A stretch of 64,000 nucleotides of DNA from Ascaphus truei (taxonomy: Eukaryota > Chordata > Amphibia > Anura > Ascaphidae). Where the stretch lies: contig CM071586.1 of assembly GCA_036426205.1 (NCBI GenBank), forward strand, positions 9,048,219 to 9,112,218, written 5' to 3'. Position numbers and translations under genes: made by a program. Positions 22,120-32,396 of this stretch are shown piece by piece (position 1 is the first letter of the stretch; every line of letters starts with the position of its first letter). The notes beneath the pieces are model-generated. The model was not told the origin of the DNA. It was given only the letters and a program-made list of their open reading frames with translations, and did no database searches.

Positions 22120-23095
22120 TGTAATGCCTGTATGCCCGCAGACCTGGCCAGTCCCCAGTACTGAGGTGGGTAAGGGTATAACACGCACCCACAGCAGTGA
22201 GGGCGTGCCCGGAGTGTGGTAAGTTGCGTTGCCGGGCCTGGTGAGAGAAGGGTTAATGTTATACTTGCTGAGTCCAGGGTGCCAGAGGTCTGGGGGTAAT
22301 AGTCCAAGAGCCAGGAGTCAGGGGCAGGAGAAAGCAGCGTAATGAAGTCCAAAGCAGAGTCCAGGAGTAGCAAGGTACACATAGTTAGACGGAGCCAAGA
22401 TCAAACCAAAGGAATCCAAACAGGGGTTAGGACAGGAAACAGAGATGAAACAGGAACAGAGCTGGGCATAGACACGGCACACAGGAGCTACAGAGAAGCT
22501 ATGCAGAGCAAGAAATGAGAAGACAGAGTGGGTTATAAAGGAAGGAGGGCCAATAGAAGTAAGGGGTGGAGCAGGGGTATGTCTGGGTGCTTGCAGGGAT
22601 AGGTGCAGGTGAGCAAGGGAGGAGACAGGGGTGTAATCCACAGCAATCGCCTGCAGCTGATGAGGGGCGGAGCAAAGGTTGCGAGAGGGCTGGTAAAATG
22701 ATCGTGTACGCGCACCCTCTGTAAGGCTGCCGTGCGCATGCCCTGATTGTGTGCCTTGGCGTGTGCTGCAGGGGAGCGGCTCGGCGTGGAGGAGGTAAGA
22801 GAGCGAGGGAGTGGAGGAGTGGGGCAACTAGCCGCAGTGGGGCCTGAGGTGACGGGGACACGCTGGGAGGTGCGTGTCCCCCGATCCGTCACAGGTGATC
22901 GGGTGCGCGCCTTCTGCGAGGCTACCACGCGTGCGCCCCGATCACTTACCTGGATGTGCGGCGTGCGCCGCGGAGGAACGGCTATGCATGGAGGGGGTGA
23001 GAGATTGAGGGAGCAGGGAATCAGGGCAGCTAACCGCAGTGGGGCTTGAGGTGAAGGGAACATGCTGAGAGGCGCTTGTCCCCCGATCCGTTACA
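22120..23095 (-). repeat. LTR of the chromoviral element (5' LTR in element orientation)
   Basis: Begins TGTAATGCCTGTATGCCC and ends GATCCGTTACA on the plus strand. It is collinear with the other LTR but differs by scattered substitutions and small indels. Confidence 0.92.
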
Positions 23096-23100
23096 GGGAA

Positions 23101-24209
23101 TATACATGGGATTAGCATCTCATGCAACTACCCAAGAACACAATTATATGCAGAAGTGTGTTGAAGACCGCAATTTAGAAATAGACATGGATGACTGGAG
23201 GGATATCTGGGAATCAGCAGCCAAAACCTCAATTTGCACGTCCACAAAGGATATATATACAAAATGTTGTTTCAATGGTACTTGACCCAGAGTAGACTGA
23301 GCCAAATCTTCCCAGACTCATCAGATCTATGCTGGAGAGGATGTGGCATGGAGGGGGATATGTCCCATATTTGGTGGTCGTGTCCAGAGGTCCAAAGATA
23401 TCGGACCATGGTACAATCCATGATCGAGGAAATAACGGAACTGAGAGTCCCGATAGACCCTCTGACCTATCTCCTCGCTAAACCGATTGAGGAGCTTGAG
23501 ACGCCTTTAAAAACGCTGGTCTCTTCCCTTTTAACTGCCGCATGCTGCTCCATCGCGGCAGCCTGGAAGAAGGTAAAGGCCCCTTCTAAGCGCACAGATA
23601 TAAAAAGAATGAATGAGGTTAAATTAATGGAGAGATTAACAGCCCAAATAAACCAGAAACTGGAACGTTTCTATAAGATTTGGGAGCCCTGGCCCTACGA
23701 CTAGAAATACGTTGGAGCCTGGACTCCTAAAAGAAAAGCCGGTTCCCAGAGAAAGCCAAAGGAAGCGAAGAGATAACTCAACTAGGAAAATCTCGATTTG
23801 TTCAAGTCCTCCCGCCTCTGATCACACCCCACGCCTTCCCCAACCCCCCTCTCCAAGTGCCTCCCCTCCCCCTCACCCCCCCTCCCTGTCTCTTCCTCCT
23901 CTTCTCGTCCTCCTATTGGACTCGCTGTCTGTCCCCTTCATCTCCCCACTTTCTTACTGGTTAAATGAAGGGGGGAAAAAAGGGGGGTATTACAGGTAGA
24001 TCAAATACGCACCTACAAAGTACGATACCTTGATCTGTTCCCCCTACTAAACGGGAGTGTGAGCTTTGGATGGACACACAAAGTCCTATGTACATTTGGA
24101 ATGTTTAAGTTAACTGCATGTATAGATGTGCTTCTGTATGCTTCAGTGTATTATGTAAAAATTGGCTATCCTTGACCCTAATAAAATTTTTGAAACAAAA
24201 AAAAAAAGT
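23101..24209 (+). pseudogene. L1-clade LINE, C-terminal ORF2 and 3' UTR (3' part of the split copy)
   Basis: This continues the LINE interrupted at 16901. The frames contain the ORF2 C-terminus (RLSQIFPDSSDLCWRGCGMEGDMSHIWWSCPEVQRY) with the CX3CX7HX4C cysteine-histidine motif of L1 proteins. They end at TAG 23702-23704, with a frame change near 23280. A 3' UTR of about 470 bp ends in AATAAAATTTTTGAAAC and an A-run at about 24199-24208, which marks the retrotransposed 3' end. Whether PLE3 resumes beyond 24209 could not be recognised. Confidence 0.85.
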
Positions 24210-24532
24210 GAAAATATGAGAGAAAATTTGTAAGAAGCCAGTTCTCACAGATCTGACAGCCTAAAGATTTGGAGTAAAAAAAATTGTATGGCTTTCCATG
24301 TACAGTGGTGTGAAAAAGAAAGTACACCCTCTTTGAATTCTATGGTTTTACATATCAGGACATAATAACAATCATCTTTTCCTTAGCAGGTCTTAAAATT
24401 AGGTAAATACAACCTCAGATTAACAACAACACATGACATATTACACCGTGTCTTGATTTATCTAACAAAATTAAGGTCAAAATGGAGAAACCATGTGTGA
24501 AAAACTTAGTATACCTTATGAATCAACAGCTT

Positions 24533-25898
24533 GTAGAACCACCTTTAGCAGCAATAACTTGAAGTAATCGTTTTCTTTATGACTTTATCAGTCTCTCACA
24601 TCATTGTGGAGGAATTTTGGCCCACTCTTCTTTACGTTGCTTCAGTTCATTGAGGTTTGTGGGCATTTGTTTATGCACAGCTCTCTTAAGTTCCAGCCAC
24701 AGCATTTCAATTGGGTTGAGGTCTGTACAGTACCGACACACTTTATTGAAGTGTGGTCGGTACCGCAAGCCGGGAAATCTCCCGGCTTGCTAGTGGCCGC
24801 CCCTCGGCGTGCCGCGCGTCATAGACGCGCGGTCACGCGTCATCGGGAGCGTGCGCCCCCTGCACGCGTGTCCAGGGGCTCCCCGAGGGAGCCCTGGTGT
24901 CCCGCGATCGCGGGACAGCGGCAGGGGGTTCCGGGGGACCCGGCGGACCCGGCAGCGGTAGGGAGAGCGCCCCGATCGGAGGGCGCTCTTCCGCTGCTTC
25001 GGCGCGCGCCCGTCACACTCGGGCGCGCGCCAGGCTACTGCTGCGGCACAGAACGGGCAAATGCTCGAATAAACTGTGCCGCAGCAGTACTTTGACTGGG
25101 CCATTGCAACACCTTGATTCTTTTCTTTTTCAGCCATTCTGTTGTAGATATGCTGGTGTGCTTGGGATCATTGTCCTGTTGCATGTCCCAATTTCGGCCA
25201 AGCTTTAGCTTTCGAACAGATGGCCTCACATTTGACTCTAGAATACTTTGGTATACAGAGGAGTTCATGGTCGACTCAATGACTGCAAGGTTCCCAGGTC
25301 CTGTGGCTGCAAAAACAAGCACAAATCATCACCTCTCCACCACCGTGCTTGACAGTTTTTTATGAGGCATTTGTGCTGATGTGCTGTGTTTGGTTTTCGC
25401 CAAATGTGGCGCTGTGCATTATGGCCATACATCTTCACTTTGGTCTCGTCTGACATTGTTCAAGAAGTCTTGTGGTTTGTTCAGATGCAACTTTGCAAAC
25501 TTAAGCTGTGCTGCCATGTTCTTTTTAGAGAGAAGAGGGTTTCTCCTGGCAACCCTTCCAAACAAACCATACTGGTTCAGTGTTTTTCTTATTGTACTGT
25601 CATGAACTTTAACATTTAACATGCTAACTGAGGCCTGTAGAGTCTGAGATGTAACTCTTGTTTTTTTTGCAATTTCTCTGAGCATTGCACGGTCTGACCT
25701 TGGGGTGAATTTGCTGGGACGTCCACTCCTGGGAAGATTGGCAACTGTCTTAAATGTTTTCCACTTTTGAATAATCTTTCTCACTGTAAAATGATGGACT
25801 TTAAATTGTTTGGAAATTGCCTTATAATCCTTCCCAGATTGATGGCCAGCAACAATTTCTTCTCTAAGATCATTGCTGATGTCTTTGCTCCTTGGCAT
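24533..25898 (-). pseudogene. Tc1 transposase, frameshifted and split by a MITE
   Basis: Starts at ATG 25898 (MPRSKDISNDLREEIV). Paired helix-turn-helix DNA-binding domains cover the first ~110 residues, with the GRPSKF linker. The catalytic DDE region follows: the first Asp in SDETKV near 25450, where the frame shifts, and the second in MQQDNDPKHTS near 25170. A SPDLNPIE-type block should carry the third acidic residue, but it is cut by the MITE at 25089/24726. The C-terminus continues to TGA 24533-24535. It would cut and paste at TA sites if intact. Confidence 0.9.
24728..25087. mobile_element. GC-rich MITE inserted in the Tc1 transposase
   Basis: A 360-bp element between TA dinucleotides (24726-24727 and 25088-25089). 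The ends are CAGTACCGACACACTTTATT and the complement of CTGTGCCGCAGCAG, the same end type as the 29039, 34930 and 45160 copies. The interior is very GC-rich with several hairpins (for example CCCGCGATCGCGGG) and is unlike the other copies. Removing it and one TA gives the standard Tc1 coding sequence across the junction. The 163-aa ORF across it is spurious. Confidence 0.85.
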
Positions 25899-26690
25899 TG
25901 TTTTAACACACACCAGAATGCTCCAGACCAGCAAACTGCTAAAACTGTGGCTTTTATACAGGTGGTCACAATTGCTAATGATCAATTAATCAAGGGCATT
26001 TGATAAGCAGCACCTGTCTGTTACTTAGCATCTTAATTCTTATGGAAGCAGTAAGGGTGTACTTAGTTTTTCACACATAGCTTCTCCATTTTGGCTTTAT
26101 TTTTGTTAAATAAATCATGACACGGTGTAATATGTAATGTGTTGTTGTTCATCTAAGGTTGTATTTGCCTAATTTTTAGACCTGCTAAGGAACAGATGAT
26201 TGTTATTATGTCCTGATATGTAAAACCATAGAATTTAAATAGGGTGTACTTTATTTTTCACACCACTGTATATGATTGAAACAAAACATCATATGAAGAA
26301 GACATATGTTTACATGTGTATATCAATCTACACAAAAGAATCGTTTAATAAAAAAATAAAATATATGTTTTGCATACCTTTTGTAAGGAAAATATGGTGA
26401 CAGGATTATTTCTGGCATCTGAATACTGAGTGGGGAATACTTTGTGTTTCAGGTACCTATAAAGTGTGATGATGTTGTAGTATATTTTTTCAAATCTTTA
26501 CAAGGACATGATGTTTAAGAATAAGCTCAGCTCACAGGCAACGTAGAGGTTATCTGTATTCATAATAAATGTCAGTCTTGTGGAATCTAAACAAAATGGA
26601 GCCCATGTTAGTTTATTTTATTTATTGCTTGTAATTTTAACTATACATAGCAAATGTACTGCATGGTTTGCGCCAGACATACATTTTCAA

Positions 26691-26856
26691 ACTTAGTGAA
26701 ATAACAAGAGACACACATTATAAACTATTTATTAAAAAATGACCTACAGTATAAGGAACTTCCAACTTATAGTACTTAGTGAAATAACAAGAGACACACA
26801 TTATAAACTATTTATTAAAAAATGACCTACAGTATAAGGAACTTCCAACTTATAGT
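26691..26856. repeat. 83-bp exact tandem duplication
   Basis: 26691-26773 and 26774-26856 are the same 83-bp unit (ACTTAGTGAAATAACAAG ... CAACTTATAGT). The paralogous region near 48871 has a single unit, so this arose after the segmental duplication or is an assembly duplication. Confidence 0.9.
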
Positions 26857-27023
26857 ACTTTCTTAAAACGAAGACATGTAATACAAATTACACACTTACC
26901 TTATATTTTTCTAAGTTCATTAATAATAAAAAGTTAAATATGCCACACAAGTACAATAAATACATATTTTCATAAGTTTAAAGATACATTTTACAAAAGC
27001 CATAATTTTCATGTAGTGTCATA

Positions 27024-28115
27024 TTACAATTTATCCTTTTCTGTGTGAAATCTCTGATGCCTAACAAGATGTGAGCTCCGGGCAAAACATTTTTCACATT
27101 CAGAACATACAAATGGTTTTTCTCCTGTGTGAATTCTCTGATGTGAAACAAGGTGTGAGTTATTGGTAAAACATTTCTCACATTCAGAACATACAAATGG
27201 TTTTTCTCCTGTATGAATTCTCTGATGTGAAACAAGGTGTGAGTTATTAGTAAAACATTTATCACATTCAGAACATACAAATGGTTTTTCTCCTGTGTGA
27301 ATTCTCTGATGTATAAGAAGATCTGAGTTATTGGTAAAACATTTCTCGCATTCAGAACATACAAATGGTCTTTCTCCTGTGTGAATTCTCTGATGTCTAA
27401 CAAGATCTGAGTTATTGGTAAAACATTTCTCACATTCAGAACATACAAATGGTTTTTCACCTGTGTGAGTTCTCTGATGTATAACAAGTTTAGCGTTATT
27501 GGTAAAACATTTCCCACATTCAGAACATACAAATGGATTCTCTCCTGTGTGAATTCTCTGATGTTTAACAAGATCTGAGTTACTGGTAAAACAGTTCTCA
27601 CATTCAGAACATACAAATGGTTTTTCTCCTGTGTGACTTCTCTGATGTATAAGAAGATATGAATTCCTGCTAAAACATTTCTCACATTCAGAACATACAA
27701 ATGGCTTCTCTCGTGTGTGTACTCTCAGATGTGTAGCAAGAGCTGATTTATAAGAGAAGAGTTTTCCACATTCAGAACAAGACAAAGTCTCTTCTTTGTG
27801 AAGTGTTTGATGTTTAACAGGATCTGAGCTTCTAGTAAAGCATTTCTGACATTCAAAGCAGTTATACAGCATCTCTGTGGTGTGTTTTCTTTGGTGAGTT
27901 CTATAAAATAACTCATTGTGAAATGTTTTAGCACTTTCACAGCACTTATACCTCTTTACTGACAAGTTCTTGTGAATTTTCCCTGCATAAGTGTTTCCTT
28001 TGTTACCCTTTGCAATATGAGTAGATGAATATTCTGTTCCTGTATGTTCTCTGGGTGTATACATGTGGGATTCTGTGAGATTTCCTTCTTCTTGTGAGGT
28101 TGATTCGTTAGCCAT
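27024..28115 (-). CDS. C2H2 zinc-finger protein, main coding exon (copy 1)
   Basis: About 363 residues from the first in-frame ATG (MANESTSQEEGNL). The protein is probably a nuclear DNA-binding transcriptional regulator of the tandemly duplicated frog zinc-finger type. About 100 linker residues are followed by one degenerate finger (YKCCESAKTF, one cysteine lost) and ten canonical CX2CX12HX3H fingers joined by HTGEKP-type linkers. Most fingers share the FVCSECEKCFTNNS backbone. The helix residues differ between fingers (for example SDLVRH, SHLVSH, AKLVIH), so each could contact different bases. The exon ends with the last finger and TAA, as is usual. An in-frame TGA lies shortly upstream, so either translation starts here or an upstream exon splices in. 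No KRAB or other N-terminal domain is visible. A 240-codon shadow frame results from the repeat. Confidence 0.85.
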   Translation of the reverse strand: MANESTSQEEGNLTESHMYTPREHTGTEYSSTHIAKGNKGNTYAGKIHKNLSVKRYKCCESAKTFHNELFYRTHQRKHTTEMLYNCFECQKCFTRSSDPVKHQTLHKEETLSCSECGKLFSYKSALATHLRVHTREKPFVCSECEKCFSRNSYLLIHQRSHTGEKPFVCSECENCFTSNSDLVKHQRIHTGENPFVCSECGKCFTNNAKLVIHQRTHTGEKPFVCSECEKCFTNNSDLVRHQRIHTGERPFVCSECEKCFTNNSDLLIHQRIHTGEKPFVCSECDKCFTNNSHLVSHQRIHTGEKPFVCSECEKCFTNNSHLVSHQRIHTGEKPFVCSECEKCFARSSHLVRHQRFHTEKDKL

Positions 28116-29036
28116 AATTCTCACAGATTTTCCTCAGACTCTTTCTTGGTGTATTTCGGTTAATGCGGTTTACTTCTTGATGACTTTGTGCAATAGAAGA
28201 TTTCAGTATTATCCAATCTGGTGAACAAAACAAAAAAATATGTACTTCAGGTGTATTTCTTATCATAGATCCATCAGCTGGAAACAAATGCACTGTAATG
28301 AAGTTAATGTAATTATATCTGTTTGAGCATTTTAATCTTTGCATGCCATAGGGGTCGCAGCACCAGATTGCCAATGCCCATCCGTCACTCCTGATCACAT
28401 AATCACTTCATCACTGATGATGGAATGGGAGGTCGCCCCCCTTCCATTCCTAATCTGTGTAGATTCTATGGAGCGCAGTAAAATGAGTATGCCGTTTTTG
28501 ACATAACTATGTCAATGAGCCCCTGGAGTGCCAGACACTAAAGAGACAACATACACATGGAAAATGTGCATTAAATCTGGTATTCAGTAAACTCTTTACT
28601 AGATCAGTGCAGAAAACGATTAGCAATTCCAATACATTTAAAATGTTCTCAGCTACTTCATCATGATAATGCTCTGTGTGCCCCAGATTTAGCAAATGTT
28701 TTACTTTATGAGGTGCTGAGTTTCTCACCAGTTACCATATATAATGTACAAGTGAAAATCATTTGAGTTGAATGCATGTGCACCACATATATTTCCATTT
28801 TATAATGGGAATGGTAAACTTAAAAAAAGGGCATTAGAAATTCTTAGCAGATACACTTATTTGGGATCAAGTTTCCTTTTTATGAAATATGATGTTTGTT
28901 CCTCAAGCACCCACCACTAAAGTGTATTGATGTGACTATGATGTCACCCTGTAACCTTGTATTTAATTAGTGTTTATTACTCACCATTTTCTCTTATTCG
29001 ATTCCTAACTTCATTGCTTATTTGCATTAGCACTAT
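28116..29036. other. Upstream (intronic or promoter) sequence of zinc-finger copy 1
   Basis: Non-coding sequence shared with copy 2 (50492-51450). A candidate splice acceptor on the minus strand follows TTTTGTTCACCAG near 28210. No upstream exon could be identified. Confidence 0.45.
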
Positions 29037-29038
29037 TA

Positions 29039-29431
29039 CACTGGCGACACACTTTATTCGAGCTTGGCTAGTCCCACGAATTCGGGTATACCCGGGTGTA
29101 TTGAGGTTTGTGACTGTTTTCTGCCCGAGTGCATTGAGTTATTTTCCAAGCAGGGATTGAAGCATTTTATTCCCGCTGGCTGCAATACTGCACGGATAGA
29201 ATATATACTGCATACATTTCAGAATTTATGCCATCTGGGTAGACCCCGAAAGCATTGCAGCTATTAAATCCTAATCATTATCATTTAACAGATCAGCCGC
29301 CCATCAGCCAGGCATGAACCCAAGCTGGGAAGGCAAATGCAACGGGGCTTGTCAGAGGTGAGGAGCGGCGCATTCCAGGTATCTGCCAGGTACATACCGG
29401 GTATTTGCTCGAATAAAGTGTGTCGGTGCAG
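29039..29431. mobile_element. TA-flanked MITE, 393 bp
   Basis: Ends CACTGGCGACACACTTTATT and, on the complement, CTGCACCGACACACTTTATT, flanked by TA (29037-29038 and 29432-29433). The paralogous site near 51460 reads CACTATTAGGTCCC without the element, so the empty site confirms both boundaries and the TA duplication. It is non-coding. Confidence 0.92.
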
Positions 29432-29488
29432 TAGTTGTCTTTTTTTAGATCTTAATTGTTTAGATTTTAGATGTAGGAATTTCCTTCT

Positions 29489-29501
29489 CCTAACACTTTA
29501 A
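29489..29501. repeat. Target-site duplication, left copy (13 bp)
   Basis: CCTAACACTTTAA, repeated at 30024-30036. Copy 2 of the duplication has one such sequence (near 51528). Confidence 0.9.
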
Positions 29502-30023
29502 GTTGCAGAGAAATGGGAGTCTCACACCCCCTTGTGGCGCTTCTCAATAGTAACCAAATTCATAGTGTATTGAAACTGCTTGCTGAACAGCCGTCCATGT
29601 GGATGATACACTGATTAAATGCAGTGGTACAACAGCCCCCCCAATAGCCTCCAACGTGAGGTAAATCTTGTATGGGACAGGGACCACGAAATAAAAAGTA
29701 CTCACTGTTGTGGTAGCAAGACTTGTAGTGTGAGCCGGTGTGCTCCAGTGATTGAATCGGAAGGAATTCAAGGTAAAAGAAGCGGTGCAAACTCCACGCA
29801 GGTAAAAATCACAGACAGGGTAAGGACACTCAAGTGAAGCTTTAAGACACCCACCGCCCCCCAAAACCCACTCTGACGTGTTTCGCACGTACACCGTGCT
29901 TTGTCAGAGTGGGTTTTGGGGGGCGGTTGGGGGGTCATTAAAGCTTCACTTGAGTGTCCTTACCCTGGTCTGTGGTTTTTACCTGCGTGGGAGTTGCACT
30001 GCTTCCTTTACCTTGAATTCCTT
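29502..30023. mobile_element. Palindromic hammerhead-bearing PLE-type insertion, 522 bp
   Basis: The element lies between 13-bp duplications and is absent from the paralogous copy, so it is one discrete insertion. From about 29759 to 30023 it is an inverted repeat (GGAAGGAATTCAAGGTAAA against its complement, through AAGGACACTCAAGTGAAGC) with a hammerhead-like core at the tip. The outer left part (29502-29758) is unpaired. It encodes nothing. It probably depends on PLE proteins; that is inferred from the ribozyme motif and the length of the duplication. Confidence 0.75.
29868..29912 (-). ncRNA. Hammerhead-ribozyme-like motif at the tip of a long hairpin
   Basis: On the minus strand: CCACT, CTGACAA, A, stem II GCAC-GGTGTAC-GTGC, GAAACACGTC, AGAGTGG. 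GTC is the classic cleavage triplet. The core has A in place of G in CTGANGA (CTGACAA), which normally abolishes activity. Helix I merges into the whole palindrome of about 110 bp. Confidence 0.5.
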
Positions 30024-30036
30024 CCTAACACTTTAA
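30024..30036. repeat. Target-site duplication, right copy (13 bp)
   Basis: Exact copy of 29489-29501, followed by AACAGTAGTGACACC as in the paralogous copy. Confidence 0.9.
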
Positions 30037-30639
30037 AACAGTAGTGACACCTTTACATACAGCTTTTCTCCATTCTCAATTTTAGGCTTTACCTTGACAC
30101 ATCCTGTATATATTATAGGAGATACTTATATTTAATGAGTTTGCACCTTTACGTTTTTTTTGTTTATATACACTTAAAAATATAGAACCAGATTTATTAA
30201 AATATATGTGAAGGTAACAGGTGAACACTGAAATAGGCGGCCCAAAGTCATCTAACCATTGGAAAATAACTTTTTCTTGAATAAGAAGCTAACTTCAGCC
30301 TTGTGAAACTATGATGTGTTGTAGTGTTGTAATCAAGGTATTGAAGACTAAGCGCTCAAGGTCAACTGGTTGGGTCGGTCATGACACTAGATCTTGTCAC
30401 TTAGGTGGTAACTGTTAGTTTCCCTGTATGTGATTGCACAGGCTGCACGTCTGAAGAAAAATTTAGATAGACACTCCACGTCACATCAGGCTCACTTTCT
30501 GTTTTTATCAGAAGTAGGAGTAGTCCTTGAGAAGAAATTATATTATTTGTCAAGTGGGTCCTTGCTTCCCTGTTACCAGAAATATATGCATGTGAAATAC
30601 ATGTGGATTAGAGTACATACAAATCTCTGATTCATAGTA

Positions 30640-31862
30640 ATAAAATATAACTATGTACATACTGCCAGACAGCACTAAAAAATCTAAGGGGAGAGCCGGA
30701 TTCAAAACCAGGGATCTGGATCAGCAGAGTAGCCAGGATAACAGCCAGAATCGGAACCAGCGATCAAGGTCTGTAGAGTAGTCAGGATGTGAGTCGGAAT
30801 CAGAACCAGGTAATAGGATCAGCAGAGGACTGAATCCGGAAGCAGGAACAGATACAGCACTGCAGCACAGGAGTCAGGAGAAACACAGCCAATTACTAAA
30901 TCAGAAAGAAAGTTAAGAAGTAAGGCATGTTTGGATCTTGTGCCTATTATATGTAGTGGGGATGCCTAGGAATTATGTCAATGCCTGTGACGGTGAGGAG
31001 GTAACCAGGCTCAATAATAAAGGTTAAGCCCACTTGGTTACCCTTGATCTGTGTTTTGGGGTCTTAGAGTGTCAGCTCTTGAGCCCAGGCATTGTGTATG
31101 CATTACCGCGACTGCGAAATATGCGACAATTGCCCTTTTTTGTGTTTTACCTTTTCCAGAGGTGCTGGGACCAGGAGATTTCAGGAGGTAAGTTTCAGGG
31201 TGGGTTTGCCGGAGAAAGTCTTTACAGTGGCTATGTATACTGCTTTGTTTGCTGTGTTACTTACTAGTGAGATCCACGTATGGCTCACATCAGTTTTAGC
31301 TGGATCACTGTAAGTTCAGCTGGATCAACCATTATTTGGGTTAATAATATAAGCAGTATACACAAGCGGCACCACGGCGGGGATACCGCTGAAGGGGGGA
31401 TGCGACGGCGGCTGTGGGTCCCGCGGGAGTTAAGGAGGGGTCATGTCATGGTGGACGTGACCCCCGATTCCTTACAGTTAATTATCTAAGCAAGATACAC
31501 AAGGAAAAAATCACTCATAGATGTAAATGGGGTTAATAAAGGGTTAATTACCCTGAATATCACTTGTGTATGTAATAGTGCCTGAAAACTTGTTAGTCAT
31601 CAGTACCTTTTTATATATGTATTTTAACCTGCTTAGTTTCTATATGCTGGTAAAGGGTTAATCCCCAATACATATGATGCAGCTTGATGAATATTCTGTA
31701 AAGTAACACAGACATACACTAATTCTTTCCACACTATGTTGTGTGCAGAAACATACATACATACCACTGTAGTATATTGCCCTAGAGTCAGGGTAATTGT
31801 AGCTTTTATACTTGAACTCAAAGCTAGGCTATATACCTCAAAAGCTGATGCCACTGTTACTA
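30640..31862. other. Intergenic with LTR-like fragments
   Basis: 30660-30900 has repeated ATCAGCAGAG and GGAATCAGAACCAG units of the type seen in Gypsy LTRs. 30984 starts TGTGACGGTGAGG and 31479 ends ...CCCCGATTCCTTACA, which could be a solo LTR. The flanking 5-mers do not match, so this is unproven. 31264-31310 (GTGAGATCCACGTATGGC) is also found at 46967. No gene was seen. Confidence 0.3.
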
Positions 31863-32017
31863 TGCATAGTTACATAGTTACATAGTAGATGAGGTTGAAA
31901 AAAGACATAGGTCCATCAAGTTCAAACCAATGCTAAATTTAGACAACAGATATTTTATCCTATATCTATACTTACTTATTGATCCAGAGGAAGGCAAACA
32001 AAAAACCCCAGTCATAT
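31863..32017 (-). mobile_element. CR1-type LINE 3' tail fragment
   Basis: ACATAGTTACATAGTAGATGAGGTTGAAAAAAGACATA followed by the CR1 3' UTR in reverse orientation. It is nearly the same as 32397-32545. It is an extra 3'-end copy inserted within Gypsy-derived sequence. Confidence 0.8.
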
Positions 32018-32396
32018 AATGTACCTGTCTTTCCATATAGCTGTACAACGTAATTGCACTCATTCATCTGCCTGATAACCGTGTACGGTCCAGACCAGGC
32101 CGCCATTAATTTGTTCTGCCGAGTGGGCTTCAGAACAAGTACTTGCTGTCCTGGGATGAATGATTTGCTATGAACATTCTGATCATACCAGGTCTTCTGC
32201 TTGGTCTGAGCCTCCCTGAGATTAGTCTGTGCCAACCCCTAGCCGGTTCCTGAGATCTAGCCGGTCCCTGAGATCTACCATGTACTGAAGCACAGAAGCA
32301 TCAGTATTGGTAGTATCCCCTTCCCATCCCTCATGCAATAAGTCAAGCGGTCCCCAGACCCTGCGACTATATAGGAGCTTGAAGGGAGAGAACCCA
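32018..32396 (-). pseudogene. Gypsy-type integrase C-terminal fragment
   Basis: Minus-strand frames read FSPFKLLYSRRVWGPLDLLH, LREAQTKQKTWYDQN and AAWSGPYTVIRQMNECNYVV. These match the integrase C-terminal region with a GPY-type motif of a Ty3/Gypsy element distinct from the chromovirus. The fragment is flanked on both sides by CR1 3' tails and is not functional. Confidence 0.7.

Larger units (their letters stand above)
16902..23095 (-). mobile_element. Ty3/Gypsy chromoviral LTR retrotransposon, 6.2 kb, full length but dead
   Basis: Complete structure in minus orientation: LTR, gag, pol with protease, RT, RNase H, integrase and chromodomain, polypurine tract, LTR. It is bounded by 5-bp GGGAA duplications and inserted in the L1 LINE. 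The LTRs (981 and 976 bp) differ by several per cent in the parts compared by eye, so insertion is not recent. gag and pol both carry stops, and pol has frameshifts. The primer-binding site next to the right LTR is not obvious. The chromodomain places it among chromoviruses; no finer lineage is assigned. Confidence 0.93.
24303..26268 (-). mobile_element. Tc1-type DNA transposon, with nested MITE
   Basis: Ends CAGTGGTGTGAAAAAGAAAGT and its complement at 26248-26268 are flanked by TA (24301-24302 and 26269-26270). The terminal inverted repeats are long, about 200 bp, with shared outer sequence (AGTACACCC, CATATCAGGACATAATAACAATC) and inner sequence (AAAATGGAGAA, TGTGTGAAAAAC). Without the 360-bp MITE and its TA the element is about 1.6 kb, normal for Tc1. 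It is inactive because its transposase is broken. Confidence 0.93.
26383..30620. repeat. Segmental duplication, copy 1 (zinc-finger block)
   Basis: Collinear with 48531-52110, starting at AAGGAAAATATGGTGACAGG and ending near GTGGATTAGAGTACA. It includes the zinc-finger exon, its 3' flank and about 2 kb of upstream sequence. Copy 1 additionally holds a MITE (29039-29431), a palindromic PLE-type insertion (29502-30023) and an 83-bp tandem repeat absent from copy 2. Confidence 0.9.

Noticed and set aside
24604..25095. 163-aa GC-rich ORF on the plus strand
   Set aside because: It spans antisense Tc1 sequence and the GC-rich MITE and has no family similarity.
30984..31479. Solo LTR (TGTGACGG...TTACA)
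   Set aside because: The ends look right but flanking 5-mers do not match and no partner LTR was seen, so it is listed only as a possibility.
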